Source: Stictocephala bisonia (taxonomy: Eukaryota > Arthropoda > Insecta > Hemiptera > Membracidae). From it: 64,000 bases of DNA. The stretch is from the NCBI GenBank assembly GCA_035578905.1, contig JAQJVL010000691.1, positions 372,001 through 436,000 on the forward strand, written 5' to 3'. The stretch's first letter is position 1. Every line of letters starts with the position of its first letter. Below are positions 1 to 10,375 of this stretch, in pieces. The notes beneath the pieces were generated by a model. The model worked only from the letters and a program-made list of their open reading frames with translations. It did not search any database and was not told where the DNA came from. The translations under genes and the position numbers were made by a program.

Positions 1-8
1 ATATTTAA

Positions 9-24
9 AAATAATAATAATAAT

Positions 25-74
<50 letters not shown>
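9..74. repeat. (AAT)n/(AT)n microsatellite
   Basis: A short AAT run passes directly into about 45 bp of pure AT dinucleotides at the window edge. Simple sequence repeat; no gene is associated. Confidence 0.95.
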
Positions 75-81
<7 letters not shown>

Positions 82-2003
82 AAACACTGTTTATCAACAA
101 AAATGTCAGTTGCTCTTGAAACATTTTAATACAGTGTATCTTTTTTTATACTGGCATAAAATCTAGAAATTCTCTTTTATTCATTTTCTGTTTACACAAT
201 TTAAATGAAAATGGTAATACTTAGATAAAAATTAACAAAAATAAATATTCAATAGTCAAATGTTTGAATATACTTTGATAACATCAAAACATAGTCAGGT
301 TCTTATGAAGGTTTAATTCAGTTAATGAATCTATACAGTAAGGTACACATGGAAGATTCGTCCAATGTTTCACAAAAGTAACTACCACACTCTTGTTGAA
401 ATGAGGCAAAAGTGTGTACATCGGTGAGTTGAAAAAAATCAGATTTTGAAACTTAAAATCCTAACAGGTCTGAGCAGTTGCGTATTTGCATGTAGAATAA
501 TGGAAAAATAGTCTTAAAAATCTTATATGAGATCTACATTTTTGTACAGTTAGCCTAAAATCTTATTTGTAAAATTCCATAAGAGAAGCTGTGAATGATT
601 TTAGTTTGGTTAAAACTGGACCTTAATAAATGCAGAAAGTTGTTTACCACATAAATAGAAAGATCTCTAAAATATAGTCCGAAAAATTGTATAACAGCCA
701 AATGCACAACACTATCGTGGAATCAGTGTTAGTTGAAAACCCTCTATTTAAATTAAATATTTTTCCACTTTTTCAACAAGAAGTTATTCTAAGATACTGT
801 TGAGTATTTAGCTAAGATATATAATTTTTCATTAGTTTGAAGAGTCCTTTCTTTTTATGAGGCCAAAAAATGTCATCATTTATCAAGGTCCAGTTTAAAC
901 CAAACTACAATCTTCTTAAGCTTCTTTTATGGAGTATGAGATATTAAGCTTTGTGCTAAATGCACAAACTGAAGATCTTATATAACACTATTTTCCTAAT
1001 ATTTTGCATGCAAATACACAACTTTTGAAACCTATTTAAAATTCCACAAGAGAAATAAAAACTAAATGAAGCGTGCATCCATTTAGTTCTGAATACAGGG
1101 TCGGATATAAAGTAAATAAAGTGGTTCAGTAATGATGTAACTTGGTAAGGGAATATCAATCACACATTTTGTATGTCTGTACAGGTATGGGCCTAGAGGC
1201 GATCCAGTTACCAGAAGATGAATGTTGTCTGTACTAGTCAAGCATTCACACTCATGTATGCAACATTACCATTCATAGCAATGCAAATAACCATAATACT
1301 CATGTATAAATGTGTACCTAATGTTGTAGTCTATAGAGATTATCTTCAAAAAAATGTTAATTATTTTTGTTGATTAGTTTAAAAAAAATATCTATAGTTA
1401 TTAAGTTTAATCTATACTAAGAATGCTGTAGATGTTAAGTTTTTTGCAATTTATCCAGATTGTTATCATAATGTTTGTATATATAATATTTGTATGCATA
1501 TGTTAGTTTTATGTGTTCATTTTATATTGCTAGTCATAGTAAAGTATGTCTAAGTTATTAAGTTGATCTTTACAATTTTATAGACTGTCAGTAATACGTT
1601 TTGCATTTACTTAAAATTCCATTACTTATGATAAATATATTTTTATCAATGGTTAATTATTAATCTAACTCAAATATACCCCATGTGATCAATAAATGTA
1701 GTATTAATAATTCCTTAAAACACATCAAACCATTATTTATAGTTTAATAACATAATGACACAAGTGAATCATGACGCTTGACACCAAACAATGGTTATTT
1801 GAAAGATAATTCCTTGCTCTCTCCACAAGACATGTCCGCCCATCTCAATCTCCTGGATCTTACATGGGCTATGGTGTTTAAGACTTATTTGTACATTTTG
1901 TTGTATTCCAATATCATTGGTCCAAAAATCTTTCTTAAAATCTAGTTTTAAAACAAAATAACTGCTCTCTCTTCTTTTTTATTCAACATGTTTCAGATCT
2001 ATA
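75..2003. other. AT-rich stretch without recognised features
   Basis: No convincing reading frame, tandem array or transposon protein was found. Stop codons are dense in all frames and the longest frame (67 codons, minus strand near 956-1159) has no recognisable motif. It may be old intergenic or intronic DNA. Confidence 0.5.
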
Positions 2004-2065
2004 TACAACTGTGATTATCAGAACTCAGATTATCAAAAACCCGAGTTATTGGAAACGATCTAGAA
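2004..2065 (+). repeat. left terminal inverted repeat region of the Tigger-like element
   Basis: The segment contains TGATTATCAGAAC and a second internal GATTATCAAAAACCCGAG followed by TTATTGGAAAC. The distal end of the same element, read as the reverse complement, has TGATTATTGGAAAC next to CAGT. The match is degenerate, so the exact first base is uncertain. Confidence 0.45.
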
Positions 2066-2290
2066 AAAAATAGTTCAAATTAACCTTGCTGATCGACTTA
2101 GTTGCGTGTAATTTCCGTTCACAAGTGCAATCACCATGTTTTTTAGATCAAGTGTTGTTGAGTTTGTTTGTCACAAATTCACTGTAGTTACTTTTATTGT
2201 TTACTGAATTATAGTGTAGAGATTTGATTAGTGTGCTAATTTTACTGTGCTATACATTTGTAGTGCACTGTTACGGTAGTGTCAGCTTAT

Positions 2291-2945
2291 TTATGATATT
2301 CACTAAACAGAAAAGAGTGTTTGTGAAAGTTGAACAACAACTCAAAGCCTTTAGAAGGGTGGGAAATGGTGAACACTTGCATAAAGTAGCAACTGATTTA
2401 TGAGTAGGAATCCTTTGTGTCAGTACGAGTAAAAAATAAATCTAGCATTGAGAATTACTGCTCTAAAATGCAAGATCGAAAGTCGATGAAGTCGTTCGAA
2501 TGTAACAAATTCATTCATTTTCATTTTATTAATTTCTAAGACGCCGATCGTAGAGATATGGACAAATATGAGTGGTGAATGAGTGTGATGAATGTAGATG
2601 AACGATTTTAGTCTTTGTTACTTTCTAAGTTCGACTTAGCTCAGAAAATAATGAAATGAAGCCCTTCATGTATGGGAGCATGCAATAGAGAAGGGAACAC
2701 CAATATCAGGTCCAATTTTAATGGAAAAAAATAAAAAAAGTTAGGCAAAATGATGTTATTGCTCCTGTAAGATGTTATTGCTGGTTCAGAGTGGTTGTAT
2801 TGAAGAAATCTTGCTATGGGGTTCCATAATTGAATGTATATGGTGTGAAGATGTTTGCTGATGAAGATGCTGTTAATGTATTAAAAAGAGTATATGTAGA
2901 TCAAAGATATAATTTTCAATATGATGTATTTTTCTTGATCTTGAA
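2291..2945 (+). pseudogene. Tigger/pogo transposase, N-terminal half (degenerate)
   Basis: The first frame reads a basic CENP-B/psq-type helix-turn-helix: TKQKRVFVKVEQQLKAF, then a GEHLHKVATD segment, then VGILCVSTSKK broken by stops. After a foreign insertion (2538-2648) the match resumes with HAIEKGTPISGPILMEK, typical of the second CENP-B DNA-binding block, and then MFADEDAVNVLKRV, which matches the region before the catalytic core. Several in-frame stops and frame changes make it a pseudogene. It stops just where the DDE domain should begin. That domain continues at 8911 after an insertion. Confidence 0.62.
2538..2648 (+). repeat. dispersed repeat D1, short copy inside the Tigger remnant
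   Basis: It begins AAGACGCCGATCGTAGAGAT and is closely similar to the start of the longer copies at 24838 and 28855. It interrupts the transposase between the helix-turn-helix and the GTPISGP block, so it is probably a small mobile repeat. No coding capacity is seen. Confidence 0.6.
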
Positions 2946-2954
2946 GTAAACTGA

Positions 2955-3474
2955 AATCAAACCATTATACTGTATAAAAGGGGTAATAAAACATCACCAG
3001 AAAAATATAGACCAATAGCTCTTCTGCCAACCTTTTCAAAATTATTCAAATAAGTTATTTACAACAAAATTTCAATTGATCTCTTCTCAATATGGGTTTA
3101 GAAAGGGGAAAAGTAGTGGAGCTGCAATATTTGAATCTATAGAAAGTGTATCAGTAGCCGTGGACAAATCACACTATGCAATCGGAGCCTTCTACAACCT
3201 CTCAAAATCATTTGACAGTGACTATCATTTAGTATTATTAAAGACATTGTCTTATTACAGGTTTCGAAGAAAGGCTTTTAATTTATCATCATCTTACTTT
3301 AATAACAAAAAACCAAGAGTAAAGCTTACTAAATATACCATAAGTAATCATTTCAATGTTGCTGCAGGTATACTTTGCATATGTTCAATCCCATTTGAAT
3401 TATTGGATTTATATTCTGGGAAAATTCTTATTTAAGTGCAAAAGTATTCAAAAAACGAATTATAAAATTAGTTA
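2955..3474 (+). pseudogene. reverse transcriptase fragment of retrotransposon A with internal deletion
   Basis: The sequence shows RT finger/palm motifs: SPEKYRPIALLPTFSKLF, then QYGFRKGKSSGAAIFESIES, then AFYNLSKSFDSDYHLVLLK, where the family usually has DLSKAFD-x-VDH. At about 3369 the frame jumps from NHFNVAAGI, normally followed by the PQGS motif, straight into YFAYVQSHLNYWI, which in the family lies after the FADD catalytic box. The catalytic YADD/FADD segment is therefore deleted. A stop interrupts the first block. It cannot encode an active enzyme. Confidence 0.72.
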
Positions 3475-5146
3475 TGAAGGTGTTGTGCCGTTTGCCCATT
3501 ACGATCGTCTCTCTCGGACAGCTGTCTTCCTCTCTGTGTTTCATTTAGTTTTAGTGTCTTTGTTTTCGTGTTCCATGATTTTGTTTTCTGTGTTTCTTGG
3601 CGTTGACGGCAAGCTCGCCATTCTAGCTTGGCAGCCGACGACGAAATGTTTAATGGCTAGAAACGTTTAGGTAAGTGTTCATAAAATTGTTTGCTTTTTA
3701 ACTGGTTGGCTACAAATATTGTTTATTGAGCTTTATTTCTTCTCTAATGTACAAACATTATGTAATTATCTAATGGACACATATTTTTCAGTAATTAAAA
3801 AAGCTGTTGGCTGTTTGTGAAAATGTTTTTATTTCCAGCAGGCCTAGGTTAGGCCCATGTGACAACGTATTGTGATATTGTATTTCTATTTCGTATATTA
3901 TTTAATCCTGTTAAACTGTTTTTTAGTGTAATTAAATGTTGTATTTTAATTGTTTTATAGTAAAGTCAGTATTCATTTTCTCTTTTTATAACTATTTCAC
4001 TTAATAGGTCGAACAAAAGGTTTCATGTTGTTGCCGGACACAGCAGGATTTAGTTATGTAATGCTGAGTCATGTAAAATGTTATCTTTGTTCTTTATTAT
4101 TTTTGCTTAGTTAATTTGTTTAACCAGTTGTACTTAGTCTTTTATTATTTTAGGTTAACACTTAATTTGGTATTTATGTAGTTTCTGTACTTCTTTCTTT
4201 TATTTTACAAATTTTACATTTTAATTTTCATGGCAGATTTTATTAGTAAAATAAATTTTGTCCTTTTTTTAACTTGTCTCTTTATGTATTTATTTTGTTT
4301 TCTCGCTTTTGTGGAGCCAGACTAAAATATGTTTTGTGCTGTGCTGTTTCTTTAACCTTGGCTCCAGGGTCGGAGAGTGATGGACGGGCAACTGCATGGC
4401 TACTAGCCTCTACTATGCATCCCAGAGGGGCAGCCACTTCTTCACACTTTCCGGGCTGTCCATCCATTGGCCACCAAGATGAAGACATCGACGTGCAGGT
4501 GACCCATCCATTTTATTTAATGTTGTTTATTATATGTTGTTTAGTTTTTTTATGGGGTTATTTCTTTTAAAGAACGGGGTTCTCAAGTACTTCTTCACTT
4601 TGTTGTTCCTATTAGCAGTCGTCCAGTTTAGCCTGCTGTATTTTGGCGGAATTATTAATTTAATTTTTTTTTTTTTTAACTTTTCCAAATTGACCAAAAC
4701 CTTCCAAACTTCTTTTTTTACCCGAGGCTCCGTAAGTTCAGCGGCATAAGTAGATTTAAGTTTTGTCTTTGTAATTGTTATAGTGATGTATATATTTATT
4801 TGTTATTATTTATATAGATGTTTATGCCATGTGTTGTTTTTGTTGTATATTTATTCTTGATATATTTTTTCAGAGATATATTTATGATGCTATAAACATG
4901 TTATTAGGCCTATCCTATTTTTTGATATAGCCTACGTTTTGTTTGATACTTTTTGCTATGTTTAATATTCCTCCTTATCCATGTGCATTTATTTTTCAGC
5001 CCCTAACTTTTGTAAAAAATATTTTATTATATTTTTTCTCTTATAATTACACTCACAATTATAGTAGGTACACCTAATTCAGACCGTTTTCAATATCCTT
5101 TTCATCACAAAGTATTTCTTTAAAAAAATACCATTTTACTCTTTTA
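3475..5146. other. unassigned segment with a GC-richer block
   Basis: This segment lies between the RT fragment and the Helitron-like 5' end. Most is T-rich. A block at about 4340-4500 is clearly GC-richer and open on both strands (98 codons on plus from 4274, 68 on minus). The plus-strand product has no motif I recognise. The block is followed by CAGGTGACC, which resembles a 5' splice junction, so an exon fragment is possible but unsupported. Further downstream is AT-rich with nothing recognised. Confidence 0.3.
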
Positions 5147-5499
5147 TCTATACCTATAAAAGGCAAATATCACCGACTCATTCACTCATCGCTGTAACTA
5201 AAAAAAGTTAGTACAATGATCTGAAATTTTGTAGAGTCAAAGGGCTTATGTTGTAGATGTGCAATAAGAAGAAATTTTGAAAAATTCTTAGCAAATCGAA
5301 TATGGCAGCCTTTTTAGTGAAAAAAATTTTAAATGCCAAAAACAGTGTTTCTCTAATTGAACTTGAGTGGCTAAATGAACGGTTCTACAGCAAAACTAAC
5401 ACGATTTTCTATGCCTGATTTGAGACGATCTACAACTTTGGCCCTATGACTTTTTGCTCTATCTTAGGTAGAGCTAGATTTTCAATATGTGCGTGTAAA

Positions 5500-5956
5500 T
5501 CAAATTGGTTAATTTACAGCCTCTAAGAGTAGGCTTACAGATTTTTATAGACTGTGAAACTTTGTTATCTAGTAGAACTGGATTCAATGGGAAAATATAC
5601 AATTTAATCTGAACACATGTATAGCCAGGCCATAAGACATGGCTAAACATGGCTAGAAACACTATATTTTACTGATTTAGAGTCAATTACCGTCCTTTGC
5701 GACCTCTAAAAGTAGACTTACAGATTTTTCTAAGCTATGAAACTTTGTTATCTAGGAGAACAAACTGTTTTCAATTGGAAAATCACCAATTTAGTTTTAA
5801 AGCATGCATAGCCAGATCGTAGGACATGGCTAAACATGGCGAGAAACACAATATCTTATTGATTGAGAGTCAAATATAGTACTTTGTGCTCTCTAAAAGT
5901 AGACTTACAGATTTCTCTAGACTTTGAAACTTTTTTACCTAAGAGAACAAACTGAC
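5500..5956 (+). repeat. about 185-bp tandem repeats inside the Helitron-like element, left block
   Basis: Units recur at about 5519, 5701 and 5890, each containing GTAGACTTACAGATTT (first copy GTAGGCTTACAGATTT), a GAGAACAAACTG-type box and CATGGCTAAACATGGC. The third unit breaks off right after GAGAACAAACTGA, where retrotransposon B begins. Confidence 0.8.
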
Positions 5957-5958
5957 TG

Positions 5959-7053
5959 AGAATATTACTGAAAAAGCTATATAATTGTGGTTTTAGAGGT
6001 GTAACCCAAAATTGGTTTAGAAGTTATTTGAATAAGAGACAGCAATGTGTAAATATAAATGGTAAACTTAGTCAAATGGGTGAAATATCCTGTGGAGTCC
6101 CACAGGGATCAGTGTTGGGGGCAATTCTTTTTCTAATTTTTATAAATGACTTGTGTAATGGTAAATTCAGGGGGAACGTTACAGCTTTTGCTGATGACAC
6201 CGCCCTAAGTTATATTGAGCCTGATTGGGAAACAGTTTGTTCCAATATGAATGAGGATTCAAATTTACTCAATTGGTGGTTTTTAAATAATAAATTGGTA
6301 TTGAGTATAGAAAAGACAATGTACATACATTTTTCACTAAGGAAGAGCATTCAGTTCGAAGGGGATATCTACTACAAATGCATGGAGTGTTTAGTTAACT
6401 CAATAGCCTTTTGCAATCAATGTTCCAAGATTCGGCAGACTTCAAATACAAAATACTTGGGGATAATTTTAGATAGTGAATTAAACTGGAAAGCGCAAAT
6501 CATAAGATTGAAAAGTAAGATTACTACTAGTATCCGTTTGTTTTATTTTTTGAAGGATGTTTGTCCCTTGGTAGTGCTAAGATCTCTTTATTTTGCGCTG
6601 ATTAATAGTAGGCTAGAATATGGGATAATATGCTGGGGAGGAACTTAAAATACAAACTTAAAACCGCTTGTTACCTTACAGAAAATGTTTGTTAGAGTAA
6701 TTATGAAGAAAAACAAATTTGAACCGTCCTCCCCATGTTTTGTGCTTTTAAAGATTTTACCCATAAGGACTCTTTTTATATATAAGGTCCTAAAAGTATA
6801 TTACAATAGTGGTAGGCTCTTGAATAATGATAACCCTTGTAGGATTAGATTAAGAAATGCTAATTTGAGTTCTGTACCTAAACCAAATTTAACGTTCTAT
6901 ACACGAACATTTAATTTTATAGCACCATGTATATATAATAAATTACCATATAGTATCAAAATTGAAAGCAATGTTCATAGGTTTTTAAAATACTTACGTG
7001 AATGCCTATTGTCGCAACAAAACATCGGGGAAATGTTGCAAATTATAAGCTAG
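5959..7053 (+). pseudogene. reverse transcriptase of retrotransposon B, one in-frame stop
   Basis: One reading frame runs the whole length, broken only by TAA at 6646-6648. Motifs in order are: GFRGVTQNWFRSYL near the start, GVPQGSVLGAILFLIFINDL (RT palm), AFADDTALSY (both catalytic aspartates present), WWFLNNKLVLSIEKT, KYLGIILDSELNWKAQI and INSRLEYGIICWG, followed by the C-terminal tail with IYNKLPYSIK. These are standard for Jockey/CR1-like RT. The endonuclease, ORF1 and RT fingers are missing through 5' truncation. The next downstream ATG frame (6685) is the same frame continuing past the stop, so this is one ORF with one nonsense lesion rather than two genes. Confidence 0.88.
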
Positions 7054-7477
7054 CAATCTATTGTATTGTTTGTTTCTTGTCATGTAAATTTTTTGTTTCG
7101 TTTTGTTTTTGATAGTATTGTATATATCTATGTTAGAAATAGTTTAATTTACAGAAACGTTTAATAAAAATTTATTTAGTTTTAAACATGGGTAAAAGCA
7201 CACTTTTAAAGATAATGTCTAAGTAGTCCAATTCAGTGTACACAAAGTAAACTATTCTGCTTTTGAGCTCTATATACCAAATATATTTTTATTTTTGAAT
7301 GAAGGACCCCCTGAACAGACTTTATCAGTCTTAGGGGCCCTATTATTTTTCTCTCTTATGTAAATTATAAACAGTAAAAGTTTAGTTATTTTGGTCAGCC
7401 TGGATAGGAATAAAAAAAAAGTATAACTGTGTATTTATTTGTTTGGTTTTTTACTATACATACTATTGTTGGATAGG

Positions 7478-7480
<3 letters not shown>

Positions 7481-7518
<38 letters not shown>
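7481..7518 (+). repeat. (A)38 tract in the 3' UTR of retrotransposon B
   Basis: An uninterrupted run of 38 adenines follows GGATAGGTAT. A similar sequence with only nine adenines (GGATAGGAAT then A9) lies at about 7403-7420, so the A tract sits in a locally duplicated segment. Confidence 0.95.
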
Positions 7519-7520
<2 letters not shown>

Positions 7521-7545
7521 TACAACTGTGTTTATTTATTACTTA

Positions 7546-7708
7546 CAGTTTGTTTATTTATTACTATACATACTATTTTGTTATTTATTTATTACTATAC
7601 ATACTATTTTGTTATTTATTTATTACTATACATACTATATTATTATTTATTTATTACTATACATACTATTTTGTTATTTATTTATTACTATACATACTAT
7701 TTTGTTAT
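7546..7708 (+). repeat. 31-bp tandem repeat in the 3' UTR of retrotransposon B
   Basis: About five units of ATTTATTTATTACTATACAT plus ACTATTTTGTT follow one another almost without change. Because 31 is not a multiple of three, all three frames look open here, which creates spurious long ORFs. Confidence 0.9.
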
Positions 7709-7805
7709 AAGTTTAAGACATCAGTTAAATGTTATTTGAATGTAACAATAATTCCTCTAATTGAGAGAAAAATAAAGAATTTATTATTATTATTATTATT
7801 ATTAC

Positions 7806-8165
7806 TTTAATCGGAAAATTTAAAATTTAATTAGACCAAATGCATTGCCAGCTCACAGGACATGGCTGAATAGGGCGAGAAACCCAACATTTATCGGATT
7901 CAGAGTCAACTACAGTACTTTGTGCCATCTAAAAGTAGACTTACAGATTTTTCTAGACTTAGAAACTTATTTATCTAAGAGAACAAACTGATTTTGGTGA
8001 TTTTAAATTTAATTTTAACACATGTATAGGCAGTTCATCGGACCTTGCTAAACATGCTTAGAGCCCCGACATTTCATTGATTTAGAGTCGATTGCCTTAC
8101 TTTACAGCCTCTAAAAGTAGACTATCAGATTTTTTTAGACAATCAAAGTTTGTAAACTACAAGAA
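7806..8165 (+). repeat. about 185-bp tandem repeats, right block
   Basis: This continues the satellite from the left block after retrotransposon B. GTAGACTTACAGATTTTTCT recurs near 7935 and a related box near 8117, with GAGAACAAACTGATTTTGG between them. It is more diverged than the left block. Confidence 0.75.
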
Positions 8166-8168
8166 AAG

Positions 8169-8172
<4 letters not shown>

Positions 8173-8234
<62 letters not shown>
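8173..8234. repeat. (TA)n microsatellite
   Basis: About 62 bp of pure TA. It abuts a second Helitron-5'-like sequence, so it may have expanded at or over an element end. Confidence 0.95.
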
Positions 8235-8238
<4 letters not shown>

Positions 8239-8733
8239 CCATTTACCACTCATCACTATTTCTATTGACTAGTGGCATATTATTTCTATAGACACTAAAA
8301 CTATACGTTCAATTGACTTGAAATTTTGTATATAGGTTTATCTTGGCCCCTAAAGGCTAACTAAGAATGGATTTTCCTCTTCGAACTCAGTCCCACTGGC
8401 CTTCAAAATTCCCATGGTATTCTTATGGAGTTATATTAACTGTTTGATTTATTTGATTAACACTTGTTAAATTTAAAAAAAAAAAAATGAATAAAATTGT
8501 GGTAGTATAAACTTTTAAAATTAACAGTAATTGAGTTTATTAGTAAATTATTCATAAAATCAGCTGTTATAAATTGGATATTAGTTTAATAAATTGTTTT
8601 TAAAAACAAATTATTTAGTTTGATTTACTTTAAGTAAATTTTTAATGTTCTTAAATTTGTTGGAATTTTTAATTATATCTTGATTTCAAATCTTCAAACT
8701 TAATATTAAAACCGGCGAAGTGGGTACAGCTAG

Positions 8734-8910
8734 TTCGATCATATAACAAACTTCCTATAGGCATTCGTTCAGAACTGTCACCAGTAAAATTTAAAACCTT
8801 AACTTATAATTATTTGACTGATTACTGCTTTTATAGCATAGAAGATTGCCTGGAGGCTGGTAAATTACGTTAATTTGATAATCTATATTTTTGTTAAATA
8901 AATAAATAAC
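8734..8910 (+). pseudogene. C-terminal end of a non-LTR retrotransposon ORF (element A)
   Basis: Immediately after the Helitron CTAG the reading is SYNKLPIGIRSELSPVKFK, then LTDYCFYSIEDCLEAGK. This matches the conserved C-terminal tail of Jockey-like ORF2 (YNKLP...FK..L...L....YS.EE.L). It ends in an A-rich AAATA tail, after which Tigger transposase coding resumes. Confidence 0.65.
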
Positions 8911-9780
8911 AAACGAAACAGGGCTAGACTATAAAATTTTACTGAACAAATCTCTTGTTGCAAATCTGAATCTATATCCCTTAGCACGAGTTAAGCAATG
9001 AAAGAATCACTGAACTTACATGCAGCAATACTTCAGGTACTTTCTCCTTCCTGTGCATTTGGTACCTCTATGAACAAAAAAATAAAAAAATATACATAAA
9101 GTGCCCTTCCTGTTGTATATAGGAGCCAGATACGTATGGATGTCGCTCTCGGTTTTCAGAATAATTATGTTCTGAAGCTGAAATCATTTTCGAGAAGTAA
9201 AAATTAGACTGAGAAAGCCATTCTTGAAAAGTGCTTTTGAATTGACATTTTTCGCCACCAAATGTGACTAAGCCTAGCTTGATGCAAACCAAAAACCAAA
9301 AGGTCCAAGACTGCTTCAAACGTAACACTGTAAAAGATTATTGCATTTACTTTTACTTGAAAGCAATGATAATAAATAAGCAAATGATTAAGTTAAGAAA
9401 ATTAATATGAGACATGTTTTATATTTCTGTGTAAAATCTGGAAATGACTTAAAATCATTTACTCTTTAAAAGTTATGGTACACATTATTTGACAGACTAA
9501 TGGTAGAAATGTAAGCGACCCTCAGGAGAAAAGCCTTAAAAACAGAAATAGTAAGAAATATTTCTGGCTGTGAAGAAATTGAAGAAATAAAAGACTAAAC
9601 TACTGTAGTGGGTAAACTCTGATGAACAACAGGAATTTACTGACCATGATACAGTAAATTATTCACTGGGAACTGTTGATGATGATGATGATGGCAATGA
9701 CCAAGATGACATGACAACAATACTGAACCTACACATAAAGTCACTACTGAAGAAGAGTTCAATGCCTCGGAGGTAAGATT
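8911..9780 (+). pseudogene. Tigger/pogo transposase, catalytic and C-terminal half (degenerate)
   Basis: It starts NETGLDYKILLNKSL, the family's DETGL-x-(F/Y)KMLP-x-K-(S/T)L block with the first catalytic Asp changed to Asn. A one-base shift later it reads ERITELTCSNTSGTF, and near 9230 HFSPPNVTKPSLMQTKNQKV followed by CFKR, matching the LPPNVTSLLQPMDQGVI block. The acidic tail at about 9620-9770 (EFTDHDTVNYSLG, then a run of Asp, then HKVTTEEEFNASE) matches Tigger/Jerky C-termini. Many stops are present. The minus-strand 86-codon frame at 9068-9328 is a shadow. Confidence 0.65.
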
Positions 9781-10307
9781 AACATTAATAACTACAACTT
9801 TGGTAAAGGGTTTAATAAAGACATAATTATTTTTGCTACTTTTTAAAGTAACGTTCTCATTTCTTGCATCTTTATTTCAAAATGATTTTCATTAATGCAA
9901 TGAATAAAGTTTAGTATGTTGCTTGCCTTAAATGTATTTTTATTTTTACGAGATTGCAGTGCAAATAATTACAGTAGCTTACTTGTTTTGAAATTGCTTT
10001 GCTTGTTTACAATGTCCACAGTCAACACCATTGAACCTACTTCTGATAAAGGGGTGGCGCGACACCATTACTTGAAAATGGTGCAACAAAAAACATCAAA
10101 AGAAGATATGTGACATTTCAAAATAAAAAAACTCATTTATTGTAATCTTTCAGAAGTATCATTTTTATTATGAATTGTTTTCAATCATACTGTATTGTAC
10201 TGTACTGTAATACCCTTCTTAGTTTTAAAATAAAATTACATTAATACTAATACAATTTGTACTCACATTTACTGTCCATAGTTACTGAAATAATGATACA
10301 TCTGATT
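9781..10307 (+). other. 3' region of the Tigger-like element
   Basis: This is AT-rich sequence between the transposase tail and the right terminal repeat. Part of it (about 10040-10113) may encode the end of the protein (KMVQQKTSK), but the match is weak. TACTGTA-type repeats near 10190-10210 are common near Tigger ends. Confidence 0.4.
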
Positions 10308-10373
10308 ATAAGATTTTTCCATAGTCAAATACGGATCCAGCCTCAATTGTTTCCAATAATCAGGACTTTACTG
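10308..10373 (-). repeat. right terminal inverted repeat region of the Tigger-like element
   Basis: Read inward as the reverse complement it starts CAGTAAAGTCCTGATTATTGG and is flanked by TA at 10374-10375, the usual target dinucleotide. It resembles the left end only partly. Confidence 0.5.
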
Positions 10374-10375
10374 TA

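Larger units (their letters stand above)
5957..7805 (+). mobile_element. non-LTR retrotransposon B (Jockey-like), 5'-truncated, inserted in a satellite unit
   Basis: The element begins inside the RT domain and ends with AATAAAGAA followed by (TTA)n at 7777-7805, a microsatellite tail typical of some non-LTR elements. Its left flank ends in GAGAACAAACTGA and its right flank resumes with TTAATCGGAAAATT, which together match the continuous sequence of the neighbouring repeat units. The insertion is therefore clean and its 5' truncation is clear. The 3' UTR holds 31-bp repeats and a long A tract. Confidence 0.82.
5147..8733 (+). mobile_element. Helitron-like rolling-circle element (non-autonomous)
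   Basis: The left end starts TCTATACCTATAAAAGG directly after an A, the form of a Helitron 5' terminus. The right end has a short hairpin-like ACCGGCGAAGTGGGT followed by ACAGCTAG and then T, the form of a Helitron 3' end (CTRR, A/T target). No RepHel protein is visible, so it is non-autonomous. It carries about 185-bp tandem repeats, a nested retrotransposon and an (AT)n tract. A second 5'-like sequence (TATAAAAGCCATTTACC) follows the (AT)n at 8234, so two Helitron copies may be joined and the true partner of the 3' end may start there. Confidence 0.5.
2950..8910 (+). mobile_element. non-LTR retrotransposon A (Jockey/CR1-like), interrupted and internally deleted
   Basis: RT-like coding sequence at 2955-3474 and a C-terminal non-LTR segment at 8734-8880 share orientation and lie inside the split Tigger transposase. 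The right part ends in a short AAATA-type tail (about 8892-8910), after which Tigger coding resumes within a few bases. The Helitron-like element 5147-8733 separates the two parts. The stretch 3475-5146 is not explained and may be a further insertion. That the two RT parts belong to one insertion is inferred from position, not proven. Confidence 0.5.
2004..10373 (+). mobile_element. Tigger/pogo-type DNA transposon remnant, split by later insertions
   Basis: The two halves of a Tigger-like (IS630-Tc1-mariner/pogo) transposase lie at 2291-2945 and 8911-9780, in the same orientation and order. The outer ends carry related terminal sequence: the right end, read inward, starts CAGTAAAGTCCTGATTATTGG beside a TA; the left end starts near 2004 with a degenerate CAACTGTGATTATCAGAAC. 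Removing the roughly 5.96-kb insertion at 2950-8910 leaves about 2.4 kb, the usual length for Tigger elements. Stops and frameshifts show it is dead. The insertion boundaries are approximate. Known: such elements encode a CENP-B-like DNA-binding region followed by a DDE catalytic domain. Inferred: the complete outline. Confidence 0.68.

Noticed and set aside
7439..7810. Three overlapping 60-123-codon plus-strand ORFs
   Set aside because: Produced by an A tract and a 31-bp repeat in a retrotransposon 3' UTR.
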